Shown here one piece after another: positions 1-12,264 of a DNA stretch of 64,000 bases. The DNA is from Mugil cephalus (taxonomy: Eukaryota > Chordata > Actinopteri > Mugiliformes > Mugilidae). The translations under genes and the position numbers were made by a program. The notes below the pieces were generated by a model, which was given only the letters and a program-made list of their open reading frames with translations, made no database searches and was not told the DNA's origin. Within the stretch, counting starts at the first letter, position 1; each line of letters begins with the position of its first letter. Where the stretch lies: positions 16,709,001 through 16,773,000 of the forward strand of contig NC_061781.1 of NCBI RefSeq assembly GCF_022458985.1, given 5' to 3'.

Positions 1-480
1 ATATAAACATGGTTTTGTCTTTTGAAAGAAGAGTTGTGTAGACTTGGTCTGTATGCACCACATCAAAGCTGAGGTCTTATTATTATACTGTATCACCAAC
101 TAACCACTAAACCTCATGACCACTCAGACATTTTTCGTGGCCATATAGGTGAAGGTCACAGGTCGCTGTGACATGACTCAACATTATAAAAAAAATGATC
201 AAAGTCAAAAGAAAAAGTAAACTTTGTCAATTGTGTGCAACAGGAAGGAAATCTTTCTTCAATGGACCAAAGTGCAACAACTTAAACAGAACGTACATGT
301 CAGCACATCTGACACACACATATATACATATACATACATGTATAAATAATATAAGCTAAGGCACATGGCAATTGCCAGGACACAGTGCAGACACCGTACC
401 ACACAGTGATGCAACTAGTCAGGATGTTCTTATAAAATGTCACAATATACAAACAGCCCTCCACAATCATCTTTGGACAC
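1..480. other. 3' flank of gene A, no gene seen
   Basis: AT-rich sequence with only short open frames that look random. It lies downstream of the 3' UTR of the minus-strand gene A, whose likely poly(A) signal (TTTATT on the plus strand, AATAAA on the minus) is at 484-489. I see no exon, repeat or RNA gene here. Confidence 0.5.
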
Positions 481-483
481 ATA

Positions 484-489
484 TTTATT
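484..489 (-). terminator. Likely poly(A) signal of gene A
   Basis: Plus-strand TTTATT reads AATAAA on the minus strand, about 600 nt downstream of the gene A stop codon at 1085-1087. A 3' UTR of this length is plausible; other AT-rich hexamers nearby make the choice uncertain. Confidence 0.35.
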
Positions 490-1084
490 TATAAAACATT
501 TTTTATACAAAATAAGCAACCTGAGAAGTAAGAAGGATTGGACACTTTGGCTTCAAAAATAAAATGTTTCTATTGTAAAACAGGATGTGATTTGTCCACC
601 ACCAACTGGAGGAAGGTGGTACTGCAACCCCATCATCCAGCATGTGCTTTACTTCAGACTCCAACACCCAGAGAGAGGTGAAGATGTGGGCTCACTCTCT
701 CTCTCTGGCCTTTTCTCTTTCTTGTGTACCTTATAATCTTCTGCTATTATCAGAACTTAAAGCTGACATATCCACATTTTCTTTCTATACATTCATTTAG
801 CACAGACGCAATACTTTACAAGTTTCCTCATGTACTAGACTCATATCTTTAGTTTGTCATCTTCCCTTATTGTTTTCAGTATTTCTTCAGTCACACATTT
901 GCAGTAGTTTCTGATATGACAGCAGCGAGTAGAATAAAACCCTGGATATAAACTGAAACACAACAACTGTCCATGTTCTCTGTCCAACTCTTCACTGATC
1001 AGATGATCCTCAAACATTTGCTTTTGATTCTCTCATTTTCAGCTGTCGAACTCTTGTCAGTCTCGTTGCTTTTGCAACTTTCTG

Positions 1085-4000
1085 TCAAAGAGATTCCTGC
1101 AGTGAAAAAAAGAAGAAACAAATGATTTAAATCTCAAGGATCTCAGCATATTACAGAAAGAAATATTAAAAAAACAGTTCAAATTTTCAGATCAAAAAGC
1201 AGATACAACTAAAGCTACAAGTGCAAAACATAACACACCCAGACACGTGGTATTCATGCATAAAATGTTTTAAACTCTGAGGGAACACAGGGCTAAGATA
1301 CATTTTAACAAGTTAACTGTAACCTCTCCTTTACCTCTTCTCCGCCGTGCTTGGAGGAGATGTTGGAACAGTGTTTTTTACTGCTTCTCTGCTACATAAT
1401 GAAACACAAATAAATATGAAGCGAAAGGTTTACATAGCATGACCAGTATGTATTTGTATGTTAAGCTTAAATGCATAGAGGGTGACTGTAGTTGGTACCT
1501 TAGAAGAGTATTGTTTATGAAGGTACCACACTGAGGCTACAATGTTCAGGGAAAGCAGAAGACCAGATAAGGTCCAGGCAGCAGTGTAGGAGCCTAGAGC
1601 AACAAAAAACACCCAAGAATTAAAAAACATTCAGATGAAAATACTGATATAATTAATGACACTAATTAAACCAGCGTATCCGAAGGTTTTATTTCTCAGT
1701 TCAGGCTACAGTTATTAACTGTACTTTGGGTACATTTTTGTCTTGTCTTCTATATTACAGACTAGATTTAGTGACTAATGCTGCATTCACACACTGGGCC
1801 TCAGGATGTAAACGTTCCTGTACAGACAGTTACTGAAACACAAAAAGCTCCTGAAACATGAACTTAGAAGAACAGAACATTTCACAAGACGGAGCCTATC
1901 TAAGGTTTGAAAGAGTTGAGTTCAGAGGTGCCCTTAATGATGGATGCGTAGCCATTTGTGCTTATAGGGCTGTCATGATATCAGATTTTTACTTCACGAT
2001 TACTGTGGACAGAAAATGTCAAGACAACGATATCAGTCAGCACTTCACTCATTTGTATCTGATACAGGAGCTGTATGAACAGCACACCATTTCACACAGA
2101 GCACCACACTAGCCGAGATCTGTCAATCGACACAGTAGGACCTGCCCTTATCGCTGCTGAGCCACACAGAGCGGATCTTACCTGCACCAGAAGTAGCGCG
2201 AACATTACGTACGAGATTAAAAAATGTACTAGTAATCGTCTGGTTGTTGTTTGAAATGCCGGTCCGCCGCATGAACGACTCTTGTTTATTATATCATGTA
2301 ATAGGTCAACCGGAAATCGGGCCGTATTAACATGGTATTGTCCCGCTGAAAAGACACGTATCGCCACCTAGTGTGGAAGAGGAGAACAGTTATTCGATTT
2401 TCTTGTGCTGCATGTAAACTGGGACAAGGACTGTAGTCAGAAAGTGGAATTTTGAGCATAGCTCGATTAAGCTCTGTATGTAAACGCACTGACTTACTCT
2501 GTGAGGTTCCTCGCAATTGGCCAAGAAAGCCCCCAGTCCCCAGGTAAAACTACAACTTTTATCTGTCAATTATTTTCTTTATCTGTCAATACAACAGTCA
2601 GGTATGTTTATGTTTACAGCAGATGCACCCTACTGTTGCACATGTTAAAAAATATTTGAGCAGATTAATATTGAATGCAAAATGATAATAATAATGTATA
2701 TTTATAAATAGCACTAGGTTGACTTTAATATAGATACACATAGTAGGTAGGGGGTCTCTACTTAATCTCTCCATCAGTTTGGGATCCTTGGCCTGAAAAA
2801 CATTGAACACCCCTGATTTACATATCATATGCACATTTTGAACACAATGTTTAACATATTTTCAAGTCATTAAGTCCTTAGATACTGACGTCATCATTTT
2901 GAGGATCATGTGTGTCCTTAGATACAATAGACGAGTCCAGAAAATATTCAAAAAATATCAAGAAGGATTTGACAAACTCCACATCCAAATCAAATTTACC
3001 AAAATCCATGTACACGTGGAGATGACCTCCACCTTCTCTTCCATATTGGTTGACAGCCTCACACTGATAGAGCCCATTCAGATCAGAGGTCTTCCTCACA
3101 AACTGCAGAGTTGCACCCTGAACTTTAATATCAGACTCAGGCAAAGACTGATCAGACCTGGAGGAGACAAATGAGGCTCTGCATAAAATGGACATAGACT
3201 GAAAGGGGGGGTTGAGTTAATGTAGTTTCTGCAACATCAGATGCCTTTGGATGGGAATTAATCCAAAATTAATTTTACTAAAGCCACAACTGTTTCACCA
3301 CTGTAGAAAGACTGGGAAAATGACAAAGCAGACAATGCTTCGAAATTAATCGTGTAAATACTGTTTCTGATTAAGAAAGTCTTAACTGTGAGTTATCTGT
3401 AAACTACTGTACCTGCTCCAGATGAAATTTGCCTCTGGGTTGGCGTTGGCCACACATTCATAGGAGTCTTCAGAACGTTGAATGATCATCACGTCTATGG
3501 GAGGGACTGGAAAAGAATTTAAATAAAAAGAAAAGACTTTTTGAACTGTAGTGTTTACTATTGGTGAGCAGAAATGAGCAGCATTATCTAATTACTTTTA
3601 CTTGAAAATTAGTAAAAGGTTCAAATGCGAACCTTATTTGATCAAAGTGATAGCGTCATCCACATAACTGTGGGACTGGATGAGGTGGTTGCGAGTTTTC
3701 CAAGGAAACATCCTCACTTGCTTCCTGGAATGTCAATAAAAGACAGACCAAATGCAAACTTGATGCAGCACTGAGGGTGTTTAAGCACTTGTACCGCTCC
3801 CAAGGATGACTAACTAAATAACAAAGGTATGTTCACATCTGCGGAGGAAACAGCTGAAGTGTAATACGTAGTTATCTGTTGATGCAGGAATGTATTTTTT
3901 TTACTCACAGTGAACTTGGATGGTCAAAGGCAGGACTTGTTTTTCAGGCAGGCCTGCTGTTGTGATGACACACTGAACTGATTGGTTCTTGATTTCTGTG

Positions 4001-7000
4001 GTAGGGACTCCAAACAGTGAGCTGGTTGTGGTCATTGTACCGTTGTCATGCTGGGTGGAGTTGGTCGTCACCCTCACTGCCAGGGTACCAGTGAGCCAGG
4101 TCACCTCTGAAGGAGGCTTGGAGCCGGCAGCCGTGCAGGTAGCAAGAGAAACTTCTCCAGTACCCAAAGTTAAATTATCACCCTTCAGACTTGTGACTGG
4201 AGGCACTAGAATAGTCACCACACATGAAAAGAGTCAATCAAAGGGTAAAAGGTGAAAACAACACAACATTTTAACTGTAAAGTTTCATCATACCAAGCAG
4301 GTTCAGAGGTATCTCTGTCTTGTGATTTCCACTGGGGAACAAAGTGAAGATGCACGTGTAGCTGCCTTCATCCTTCAATTGAACATTGGACAACTGTAGA
4401 GATCCAATTTTGTCAGAAAAATTCCCAATAAACTTAAATCGATTATCAGGTCCATTAACATATTGGGGTCCATCCAATTGGATTGTGTAGAAGTTGTCAT
4501 TTTTAGGTTTTTCTCTGGTTCTCCTCTGCCATGTAATCTGAGTCAGGGTCTCCGAGGTCTCAATGAGTCTGCAGGGTAAGATAGCGGTCTCTCCTTTCAC
4601 CACTGTTGCGCTTCCACCAATCACCTGGAGGGCTGTAGAGGACAGGATATGCTTAGTCCATGGGCCAGACCGGATTTCGGTATCACTATATATATTTTTT
4701 GGATAGATATATGTCTGTAGATAATTTTTTTGTATGATAGCCTTTCCGGGTGAGTAGCTAAATCTTGGTTATCAGCTCATGAAGTTAACCACCCCCTAAG
4801 GAAAACTGTGTTAGATGCAGGTGCATAGCCTGTTTTACCCTCATGATTAGGACTTTTCTCAATGTTCATTAATATTGTGTTGGGTATCATTTTAAATGGG
4901 ACCTTCTAAGCTTTCATTTAAACCCAGTTGTGAACCTTTCTGATAAATATGGAGGTCACTGCAGCTCATCAAACCATCAAAAGCATGCATTTTTTCAGAT
5001 TTTACGCCTAAACTACGCTCTTTCTTTCAATCCTGTAGCATATAGGAACATCAGAAACACAAAACACAAGTACTACAACATTCACCTGACTGTAAGGTTT
5101 CAGAAAATATATAACATGCCCACATAATTTCATTGTGAGAATTCAAGATGGCATCAGACGGCGTCTTTACCCATTTTCAACTTTTGATCTTGACAACGTA
5201 GACGGCCATGTAATACCTCTTTTTACAGCTGAACAACTAAACTGGGGTAGAGATACCACTAAAGATATCACTCTCCAGTACAAGAACCTCAGTGGACAAG
5301 TGGACACCACATCCAGCAGTGGAGAACATTCCTTTGCAGTCCCTTGAACAAGACCGGTCAAAGTTTCTGGTGGAAGAGTGGAAACACCCACGATACAGAG
5401 AAATGCTGCATGGCAAGGTGCTGTGCATGACCGGTGAGGAAACCTGCTATAGGATGACAAAGGATGAGTGTGAGGAAGTATCAGAGCTGTACTCAACACA
5501 AGAAGAAGCTGACACTCGCCTGCCAAGTGTCTTTTAGTCGACTGAAGTAATCATGGGACATGAATGATGATCTGTACGAAAAAATCAAATGGGTCACCTA
5601 CTGCATGTATGCTGCTACGACCAGCACAGGTGAGGTCAACAAACTGCATTACCAGCTTTTCACTACCAAAAGGGGAAAAGTTGAGTCCCACCAGTTGCCA
5701 CCCTGTAAATACTGCCTCTATATGCATGCTCAACGAGCCAACTACCAAGCAGCAATCTGGAAGTGCTGTCTGCAGGCTGACCCAGTGGTGCCAAGCCCTA
5801 CTGGGCATGGATGGACAGATTATTATGGCAAGCTGGTCATAGATTGGATGCACTCCCCACCTGCACCAGATCTGGTCTTTGAACTACTGACATGCAAATG
5901 TGTTCATTCACGCACAATGCCAAGTTGCATGCACCTGTCAAATGGTCTGACATGCCCAAACATGTGCAGGTTACAGAACTGTAGTAACTGTAGTAGCAGC
6001 ATGATCCAGAGCCTCATTTTGAAGTAGGGGATGGTATAATATGGATATTTTATACATTTTCTGAAGTTGATTGGCTGATAGTTAATTTGATGTGCATTGG
6101 CCTCAGATGTGCCACTAATCATATCAAATTTGACCTTTGACCTGAATTTGACCTTGTATCTCAAAAATAACCCTTGTAAACCTGCAAAAAGAGGTATTAC
6201 ATGGCCATCTATGTTGTCAAGATCAAAAGTTGAAAATGGGTAAAGATGGCCTCTGACGCCATCTTGAATTCTCACAATGAAATTATGTGGGCATGTTATA
6301 TTTTTTCTGAAACCTTACAGTCAGGTGAATGTTGTAGTACTTGTGTTTTGTGTTTCTGATGTTCCTATATGCTACAGGATTGAAAGAAATAACATAGTTT
6401 AGATGTAAAATCTGAAAAAATGTATGCTTTTGATGGTTTGATGAGCTGCAGTGACCTCCATATTTATCAGAAAGGTTCACAACTGGGTTTAAATGAAAGC
6501 TTAGAAGGTCCCATTTAATATGATACCCAACACAATATTATTGAACATTGAGAAAAGTCAAAAAAAAGTTATTAGTTCTTTTGCTGTAATATCTTGATGA
6601 CTGTTTGCTGCGGCCGTTGGAATCAAAGGTTGCGCACGACGAAACCACCTTAGTAAACCCATTTGGTCTCAATTACAGCATTTGCAAGAAAGTCTATGAG
6701 AAAGTACGGATCATGAGTCTTCCTGGATCGTGGCTTGACACTGAATGGACTATAATCAGTGAAAAGAAAAGTCAACAGCTCTGGTCCTTGTTCATGCATT
6801 GAGAAGTAACTGACAGTTTACAAAATGTCACAGTGAGAAACTGCTTATGCCGTATAACCTGAAGTAAACTGACAATTTACAAAGTGCTGATTTTTGAGAA
6901 AATAAATATGCAAGCGCATTCGCACATATTGGTATTAAAAGCACTGGGCGTATGCATTTGTGGTGTCAGCACAGAAAAGACTTATTTGAACTTTTAAAAC

Positions 7001-8111
7001 ATTCCACTGAGAAATGAAGGAAATGTGACAAGAAAATGAGACTCACATTGTTCACACTCTTGTGAAAACAATGTTACTAAACAGTGAGCAGTAACATCTA
7101 GACTTCTAAAGGCCTTGTGCGAATAGGAAAAAGAAAAAAGAAAGAAAAAAAGAAAACATGAAAAACGGCACAAGGTGACCTGGCCTCCAAACTTACTACA
7201 TTCCAAACTTATCAAGTACCTGTGGGATGCGCTGTAACAAACCTGATCCACAGCCCAACACCCTACACCATGCTAGCACGCTTTTTAGATGGCAACTTAG
7301 CATCAAAAAGTGTCATCTCTGCAGGGATTTAATGACAATAAGGAGTTATTAATTTTTCTAGAGAGTTCATTGTATTAATCAACATACTCGGACTTGGAAT
7401 TTAAGTTAAAACCTCCACAACCTGATGATTAAACAAGAAGCTATAAAAGCCTGTACGAACTCTTAGGCATGCTCAAGTCACAAACCCATTTAAGACATTT
7501 AAGAAAACACACGCATATGAAACCAAATCCAAGGGGGAAAAAAAATGTAAACAAAAACTTCACACATTCACATCCTCCACGGACCGTACCGCTGCGTGAT
7601 AGGGAAAAAGTGTCTGATCATTGGATTATATCCAGATACTGTAAAGTGTGTGGCGCAGTTACAGTTATAATCATTTTGTAGCCAGTTAAGAAAAATATAT
7701 GGTAAGACAACTAACGCCTATCATCATTGTTCTAACAACAGTCACGCGTTAACCCAAAACCCAATTACAAACAGAACAGGCAGAAGTTACTACTCACATC
7801 TCACTGCGCCATAATAGCGTTTGAGTCTCTTATTAACCTTACTACCTGCATACTGAGGTTAATACGTGACGTCTTATTTGCTATAAATGACCAAAATGGT
7901 GCTGAAGCTGAATTCCCATTGTTCTCTGCAGGTAATAGTTTCTGTTGCACCTGAGTAAACACGAAGCAAGAACGACGAAAAACAGTTTACCTTCGGTGTT
8001 TCTGCTCATCAGTGTTACTGACAGCACCAGCAGTAGTTTACAACCCACGGAGATTTCACGTTTCTGGAAAATGTTACCCATAAAGGGCACACAAAAAAGA
8101 CGTGGCTCCAT
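1085..8111 (-). CDS. Gene A: nectin/PVR-like IgSF receptor, 8 exons
   Basis: Single-pass cell-surface receptor, 390 aa when spliced. Exons (minus strand): 7991-8111, 4294-4632, 3909-4205, 3413-3506, 3000-3157, 1499-1593, 1335-1391, 1085-1096. All have GT donors and AG acceptors and the phases fit throughout. Exon 1 gives a signal peptide (core CKLLLVLSVTLM). Exon 2 is a V domain with Cys61, Trp75 and Cys134 in DEGSYTC, followed by FPSGN, a hallmark of nectin V domains. Exon 3 is a C-type domain (SLATCTAAGSKP, VTWLTG). Exons 4 and 5 form a third Ig domain (SYECVANANPEANFIWS, GLYQCEAVNQYG). Exon 6 encodes the membrane span, and exons 7-8 a tail of about 22 residues without the C-terminal afadin-binding motif of classical nectins. 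Family assignment rests on motif resemblance; nectins and PVR mediate cell adhesion and NK/T-cell recognition. The start is the upstream of two in-frame ATGs (8109-8111, 8079-8081), and gene B has both. Confidence 0.85.
2169..2491 (-). mobile_element. Terminal fragment of ISL2EU-like DNA transposon
   Basis: Read on the minus strand, this starts with CAGTGCGTTTACAT and runs about 320 bp nearly identical to the left end of the large composite at 22770-23085. It sits in the gene A intron between the third Ig domain and the membrane exon. Homology stops abruptly after the shared TAAGATCCGC, so it is a truncated copy. It lies in a different intron from the gene B copy, so the two insertions are independent. 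Confidence 0.7.
4851..6559 (+). mobile_element. Foldback DNA element with about 375-bp inverted repeats
   Basis: Left arm 4851-5229 and right arm 6182-6559 are inverted copies of each other, well over 90 percent identical by eye; outer ends are GACTTTTCTC and GAGAAAAGTC. The interior carries two coding remnants on the plus strand. It lies in the intron between exon 1 and the V exon of gene A. Gene B has matching flanking sequence (6578-6710 resembles 21628-21740) without this element, so it probably inserted after the A/B duplication. ATTAG flanks the left end and occurs about 10 bp outside the right end, too loose to call a target duplication. Confidence 0.75.
5340..6027 (+). pseudogene. Internally deleted transposon protein in foldback element
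   Basis: Two open pieces, about 5340-5537 (contains STQEEADTRL) and 5560-6027 (contains HQLPPCKYCLYMHAQRANYQ and a Cys-rich end with CKC and NGLTCPNMCRLQNC). They resemble the middle and C-terminal parts of one uncharacterised transposon-borne protein family common in fish and invertebrates, joined with the segment between them missing and a frame change at about 5540. The element is therefore probably non-autonomous. No enzymatic function can be assigned from what remains. Confidence 0.55.
6880..7260. repeat. Dispersed repeat gamma, copy 1
   Basis: Contains AAATATGCAAGCGCATTC, GGTGTCAGCACA, CTTCTAAAGGCCTTGTGCGA and GACCTGGCCTCCAAA in order. The same string of blocks recurs at about 36990-37370 and 38670-39400. 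It lies in the first intron of gene A. No coding potential is visible and the family is not recognised. Confidence 0.6.
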
Positions 8112-8800
8112 TCATTCGCTCCTCACGTGAACAGCGCAAACTGATGTCTCTCTCTCCCGAGACACAGCAAGTTCAAATCGTGGCATGGGCAACTAGGTGT
8201 GGCATTTCCGGTGGCATTCCCAGATGCCGAGGCCGATGCCACTGATTCTTCTTGGGCTGATTCTGGTTCGATTTTAAAAAGTCGGTTTCTTTCATAGGTT
8301 GCCACAATTACTGACTTGATTTTTGTTCGCAACATCCCTCATTATTACTGTACAACGTTTCAAGTAATTTTTACCGTATAATAAGAAAAACACTGAGTCA
8401 TCCAACCTAAACAGTTCAATTCTTCATATCCAGACTGTCATAAAACCCTCTCCTTCATAGGTTTGTTCAAATATCGTCTTGATTATTGTCTGTACTGACC
8501 CTGACTGCGACTGTACAATATTTATAAGTTTACTATATAATTTTGAAGAGGAGATTTCTGTGAATAAATGATCACTCAGAAACCTCTGGTCTTTCAGTGT
8601 GTTTATTCCAGCATCTGCTGATGGGCTCAGGACACATACCACGCATAAAGTATTGATAGTGGCAAGATGAGGAAAGAGTTCACAAAACACTCACTTTATA
8701 ACCCCTGTCTGCTGAAGGTCACAGGTTTCACTCCTCAGTAGTTTCCCCTCTCTGAGGCTCTCCTTACAGAGATAAAATGAACTGAGCTCATAGCAGTAGA
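8112..8800. other. Upstream region of gene A
   Basis: Intergenic sequence upstream of the gene A start. It differs from the sequence at the equivalent position in gene B (31410-31920), so A and B probably use different promoters, or one promoter was replaced. A C/T-rich stretch lies near 8144-8158; no TATA box or CpG island stands out. Confidence 0.4.
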
Positions 8801-9084
8801 TAGATTTCTTTGCTTGCTCTTGTTGCGTTTACGAATGTACCACACTGCTCCATTTCGGAGCTGTAAATGTCCACATTTACCTGCTGATGATTTCCACATC
8901 AGCAGGCAGTGTTAGCACACGGCCATGCAAATCCGTTTAACCACTAGTGTGGGATTATTCTGTGATATGCTAATTTACTCATCATCACAGCAAAATATTC
9001 CATCCTTAGTCAATCGACTGCATTAATTCCTCTCTCAACCAGCATGAAAAACAAACAAACAAACAAACCATATACCGTAATGCC

Positions 9085-9140
9085 GTCACAATTTTGAAAA
9101 ATAGCTGATATACATTTTTGGTCATATCGCCCAGCCCTAC
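9085..9140. mobile_element. Possible solo end of a hAT element
   Basis: The sequence GGTCATATCGCCCAGCCCTA resembles the end of fish hAT elements and the right end of the element at 11426-12253 (GTCATATCGCCCACCC). No partner end is visible nearby. Confidence 0.3.
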
Positions 9141-9434
9141 AGGACTTCATTCACTCCCTACTCTAACCAGCTGTACAACAACAATTACAGGAACAATTTC
9201 TCAATCCCAACGAGGAAATAAATCCTCAAATGTTCAAAGTTATAAACGCACACATTTTGTTGGATTTGTGTCTGTGTAGCTTTTAACAATACATGTATTT
9301 GTTTTAAATAACTGAGAAATTCATAAGAAGTCGGTGTAGGGAAGTATTTTTTTTTTACTGATGACACACTGATGACACACTGAATCGACTGGTTGTTAAT
9401 TGACGGGGTAAGATAGCGGCCCCTCCTTTCACCA

Positions 9435-11265
9435 CAGCCGTGCTTCCACCAATCCCCTGGAGGGCTGTAGAGGGCAGGATATGTTATTAGGCTTTCACAT
9501 CACATCTCATCACTTTACTGCGTGTGGCATCATTACTGTCAAATTAGTTTGAAGTAGAATGTACTGTATGCATCAGCACCTCATATTGTAGTGAAGCAAA
9601 GAAATCATCTGCACACGGGTACACAGCCAACAATATATCTACCCTCATAGAGCTGCTATGTCACAAAGGCACATGGTGGTTTTCTTCTTTAAAGAAGCTG
9701 AAGTCACCAATTTACTAAGGACTGTCAGCACATTTGGGGGAGAACTGGGGAGAACTACATATACAAGCACATTCCCACATGTTGCTATTTAAAGCGCAGA
9801 GTGTGTATATTTTTTTTGTATCAGCCAGCACTTGTAAGGCACTTATTTGAACCAGAGGACCTTGGATTAGCGCCCACATTCCTCTAAGAAATGAAGAATA
9901 TCTTTGATAGGAGTGGCTAAGGCTCACTGATGTATGTAGGGAGTGAAGGCTGGCCCATGTGATCTGATCCACTGATCTGATCCACTAGACGAGCAAATGA
10001 AGCTCAAACTGCTGAAATAATGAAAGCTGGTTCAAGTTCAACTCACACAGCCGTGCTTCCACCAATCACCTGGAGGCTGTAGAGGGCAGGATATGTTATT
10101 AGGCTTTCACATCACATCTCATCACTTTACTGCGTGTGGCATCATTACTGTAAAATTAGTTTGAAGTAGAATGTACTGTATGCATCAGCACCTCATATTG
10201 TAGTGAAGCAAAGAAATCATCTGCACACGGGTACACAGCCAACAATATATCTACCCTCATAGAGCTGCTATGTCACAAAGGCACATGGTGGTTTTCTTTA
10301 AAGAAGCTGAAGTCACCAATATACTAAGGACTGTCAGCACAGATGGGGGAGAACTGGGAGAACTACATATACAAGCACATTCCCACATGTTGCTATTTAA
10401 AGCACACAGTGTGTATATTTTTTTTGTATCAGCCAGCACTTGTAAGGCACTTATTTGAACCAGAGGACCTTGGATTAGCGCCCACATTCCTCTAAGAAAT
10501 GAAGAATATCTTTGATAGGAGTGGCTAAGGCTCACTGATGTATGTAGGGAGTGAAGGCTGGCCCATGTGATCTGATCCACTGATCTGATCCACTAGACGA
10601 GCAAATGAAGCTCAAACTGCTGAAATAAATGAAAGCTGGTTCAAGTTCAACTCACACAGCCGTGCTTCCACCAATCACCTGGAGGGCTGTAGAGGGCAGG
10701 ATATGTTATTAGGCTTTCACATCACATCTCATCACTTTACTGCGTGTGGCATCATTACTGTAAAATTAGTTTGAAGTAGAATGTACTGTATGCATCAGCA
10801 CCTCATATTGTAGTGAAGCAAAGAAATCATCTGCACACGGGTACACAGCCAACAATATATCTACCCTCATAGAGCTGCTATGTCACAAAGGCACATGGTG
10901 GTTTTCTTTAAAGAAGCTGAAGTCACCAATATACTAAGGACTGTCAGCACAGATGGGGGAGAACTGGGGAGAACTACATATACAAGCACATTCCCACATG
11001 TTGCTATTTAAAGCACACAGTGTGTATATTTTTTTTGTATCAGCCAGCACTTGTAAGGCACTTATTTGAACCAGAGGACCTTGGATTAGCGCCCACATTC
11101 CTCTAAGAAATGAAGAATATCTTTGATAGGAGTGGCTAAGGCTCACTGATGTATGTAGGGAGTGAAGGCTGGCCCATGTGATCTGATCCACTGATCTGAT
11201 CCACTAGACGAGCAAATGAAGCTCAAACTGCTGAAATAAATGAAAGCTGGTTCAAGTTCAACTCA
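9435..11265. repeat. Three tandem units of about 610 bp
   Basis: Units begin with GCCGTGCTTCCACCAATC at about 9437, 10050 and 10660 and end in TTCAAGTTCAACTCA. They differ from one another by only a few substitutions and short indels, so the amplification is recent. Each contains the 5' edge of a decayed V exon plus intron sequence of the nectin-like gene; the CTCACTGATGTATGTAGGGA segment also occurs once in the gene B intron at 21800-21910. A minus-strand frame of about 85 codons in each unit is fortuitous. Confidence 0.85.
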
Positions 11266-11425
11266 GACGTACTGGTTTCTTTGCCGTCCGTTTGGCCCTT
11301 GTCGGCCACCGTACTAAGTAGAGGTTGATTAAATAAAAACCTAGAACAGTACTTTGTCAGAGCTGTGTATAGTGTATAGTCACTGGAGCTGCCAGACATT
11401 CAGGACACAGTTGATGGTTTCCTGC

Positions 11426-12253
11426 TAGGAGGGGGCGATATGACGATATTAAATCGTGAACGATTACAACGTGAAGATGATCTGTTAAAACTGCAGATTC
11501 TGTGCTGGTGCACCGACGCACCAGACGTATTACGTCATAAATCTGACCGACCAATCATAGCGAATTACGGGCAGTGACGCGCTTTCTTACCCGCCTCCTT
11601 GTTTATGTGTGTAGCGGTAGCCGCGTGGGGAGCCACGGCTGAAAGCCAAAAGGAGTTGGTCACTTAAAAAAAAACAACACTTCCATTATACGGAATAGGT
11701 TTGGATTTTCCTCAATGAAGTGCAGGCAAATGTTCTGTGCAAAGTTTGCACACAACAGGTTCGCACGTCAGTGGTAACATGACGAACCTGCTCAATCATT
11801 TTAAGAGGAAGCATCTCAAACAATGGAGGCAGCAGCTGGCGTAAGACCAAAGCAGTCAACATTAACACAGGCATTTAACAAAGTTTTAATTTAACAAAAC
11901 ACTCTGTATGACAAGTCAAGCAAGCGATGGAAAGAGGGAACAGAAGCAGTTACCTTTTATCTTGCAAAAGATGTGGTACCGTTCAAGACGGTGGGAAACA
12001 AGAGGTTCAAACGCCTGCTTAAAGTAGTTGACCCGCGGTAAGAGCTGCCCAGTCGAAAATATTTGTGCAACACTGCCATGCCACGTCTCTTAATCTTGAT
12101 TGTTTGCACATGCAGGCAAAACTATTTTAAATAAAATCGGTTAACAACGGTTCGGACTAAATTGTCTGTTTTTAATTTTTCAATTTAAGATCGTGATAAA
12201 ATCGAAATCGTTTTTTAAAAATGTGATATTTTTTGTCATATCGCCCACCCGTA
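11426..12253 (+). mobile_element. Deleted hAT transposon
   Basis: Both ends carry a GGGCGATATGAC-type inverted terminus (11431-11443 and, inverted, 12236-12250), typical of fish hAT elements. The interior has broken plus-strand coding pieces resembling a BED zinc-finger segment (11700-11830) and, near 11920-12040, a hAT transposase N-terminal segment. Several stops and frameshifts are present. No clear 8-bp target duplication was found. Confidence 0.6.
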
Positions 12254-12264
12254 TTAAACAACTG

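Larger units (their letters stand above)
8822..11265 (-). pseudogene. Collapsed third copy of the nectin-like gene
   Basis: Ordered remnants of the A/B gene on the minus strand. 8822-8848 matches the end of the membrane exon. 9190-9360 matches the intron beside the C-domain exon (compare 19138-19300). About 9361-9400 keeps a piece of the C-domain exon, which then jumps directly into the 5' part of the V exon (about 9406-9470, ending at the acceptor-side sequence GGAGGGCTGTAGAGG). Most of the C and V exons are therefore deleted. The sequence upstream of the V piece is then tandemly repeated. No functional product is possible. Confidence 0.7.

Noticed and set aside
1045-1096. Longer tail for gene A by reading the last exon in another frame
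   Set aside because: The alternative frame is open for about 35 codons, but it needs a phase that the preceding exon does not provide; gene B also ends three codons into this exon.
1858-2112. 84-codon plus-strand frame in gene A
   Set aside because: It lies in an intron of gene A and overlaps decayed repeat sequence; no domain, no conserved counterpart in gene B.
9715-11191. Three similar minus-strand frames of 85-107 codons
   Set aside because: They are copies of the same chance frame inside the 610-bp tandem units; the underlying DNA is intron sequence of a dead receptor copy.
9435-11265. Possible CRISPR-like or satellite array
   Set aside because: Units are about 610 bp with no short repeat-spacer pattern, and derive from a receptor intron.
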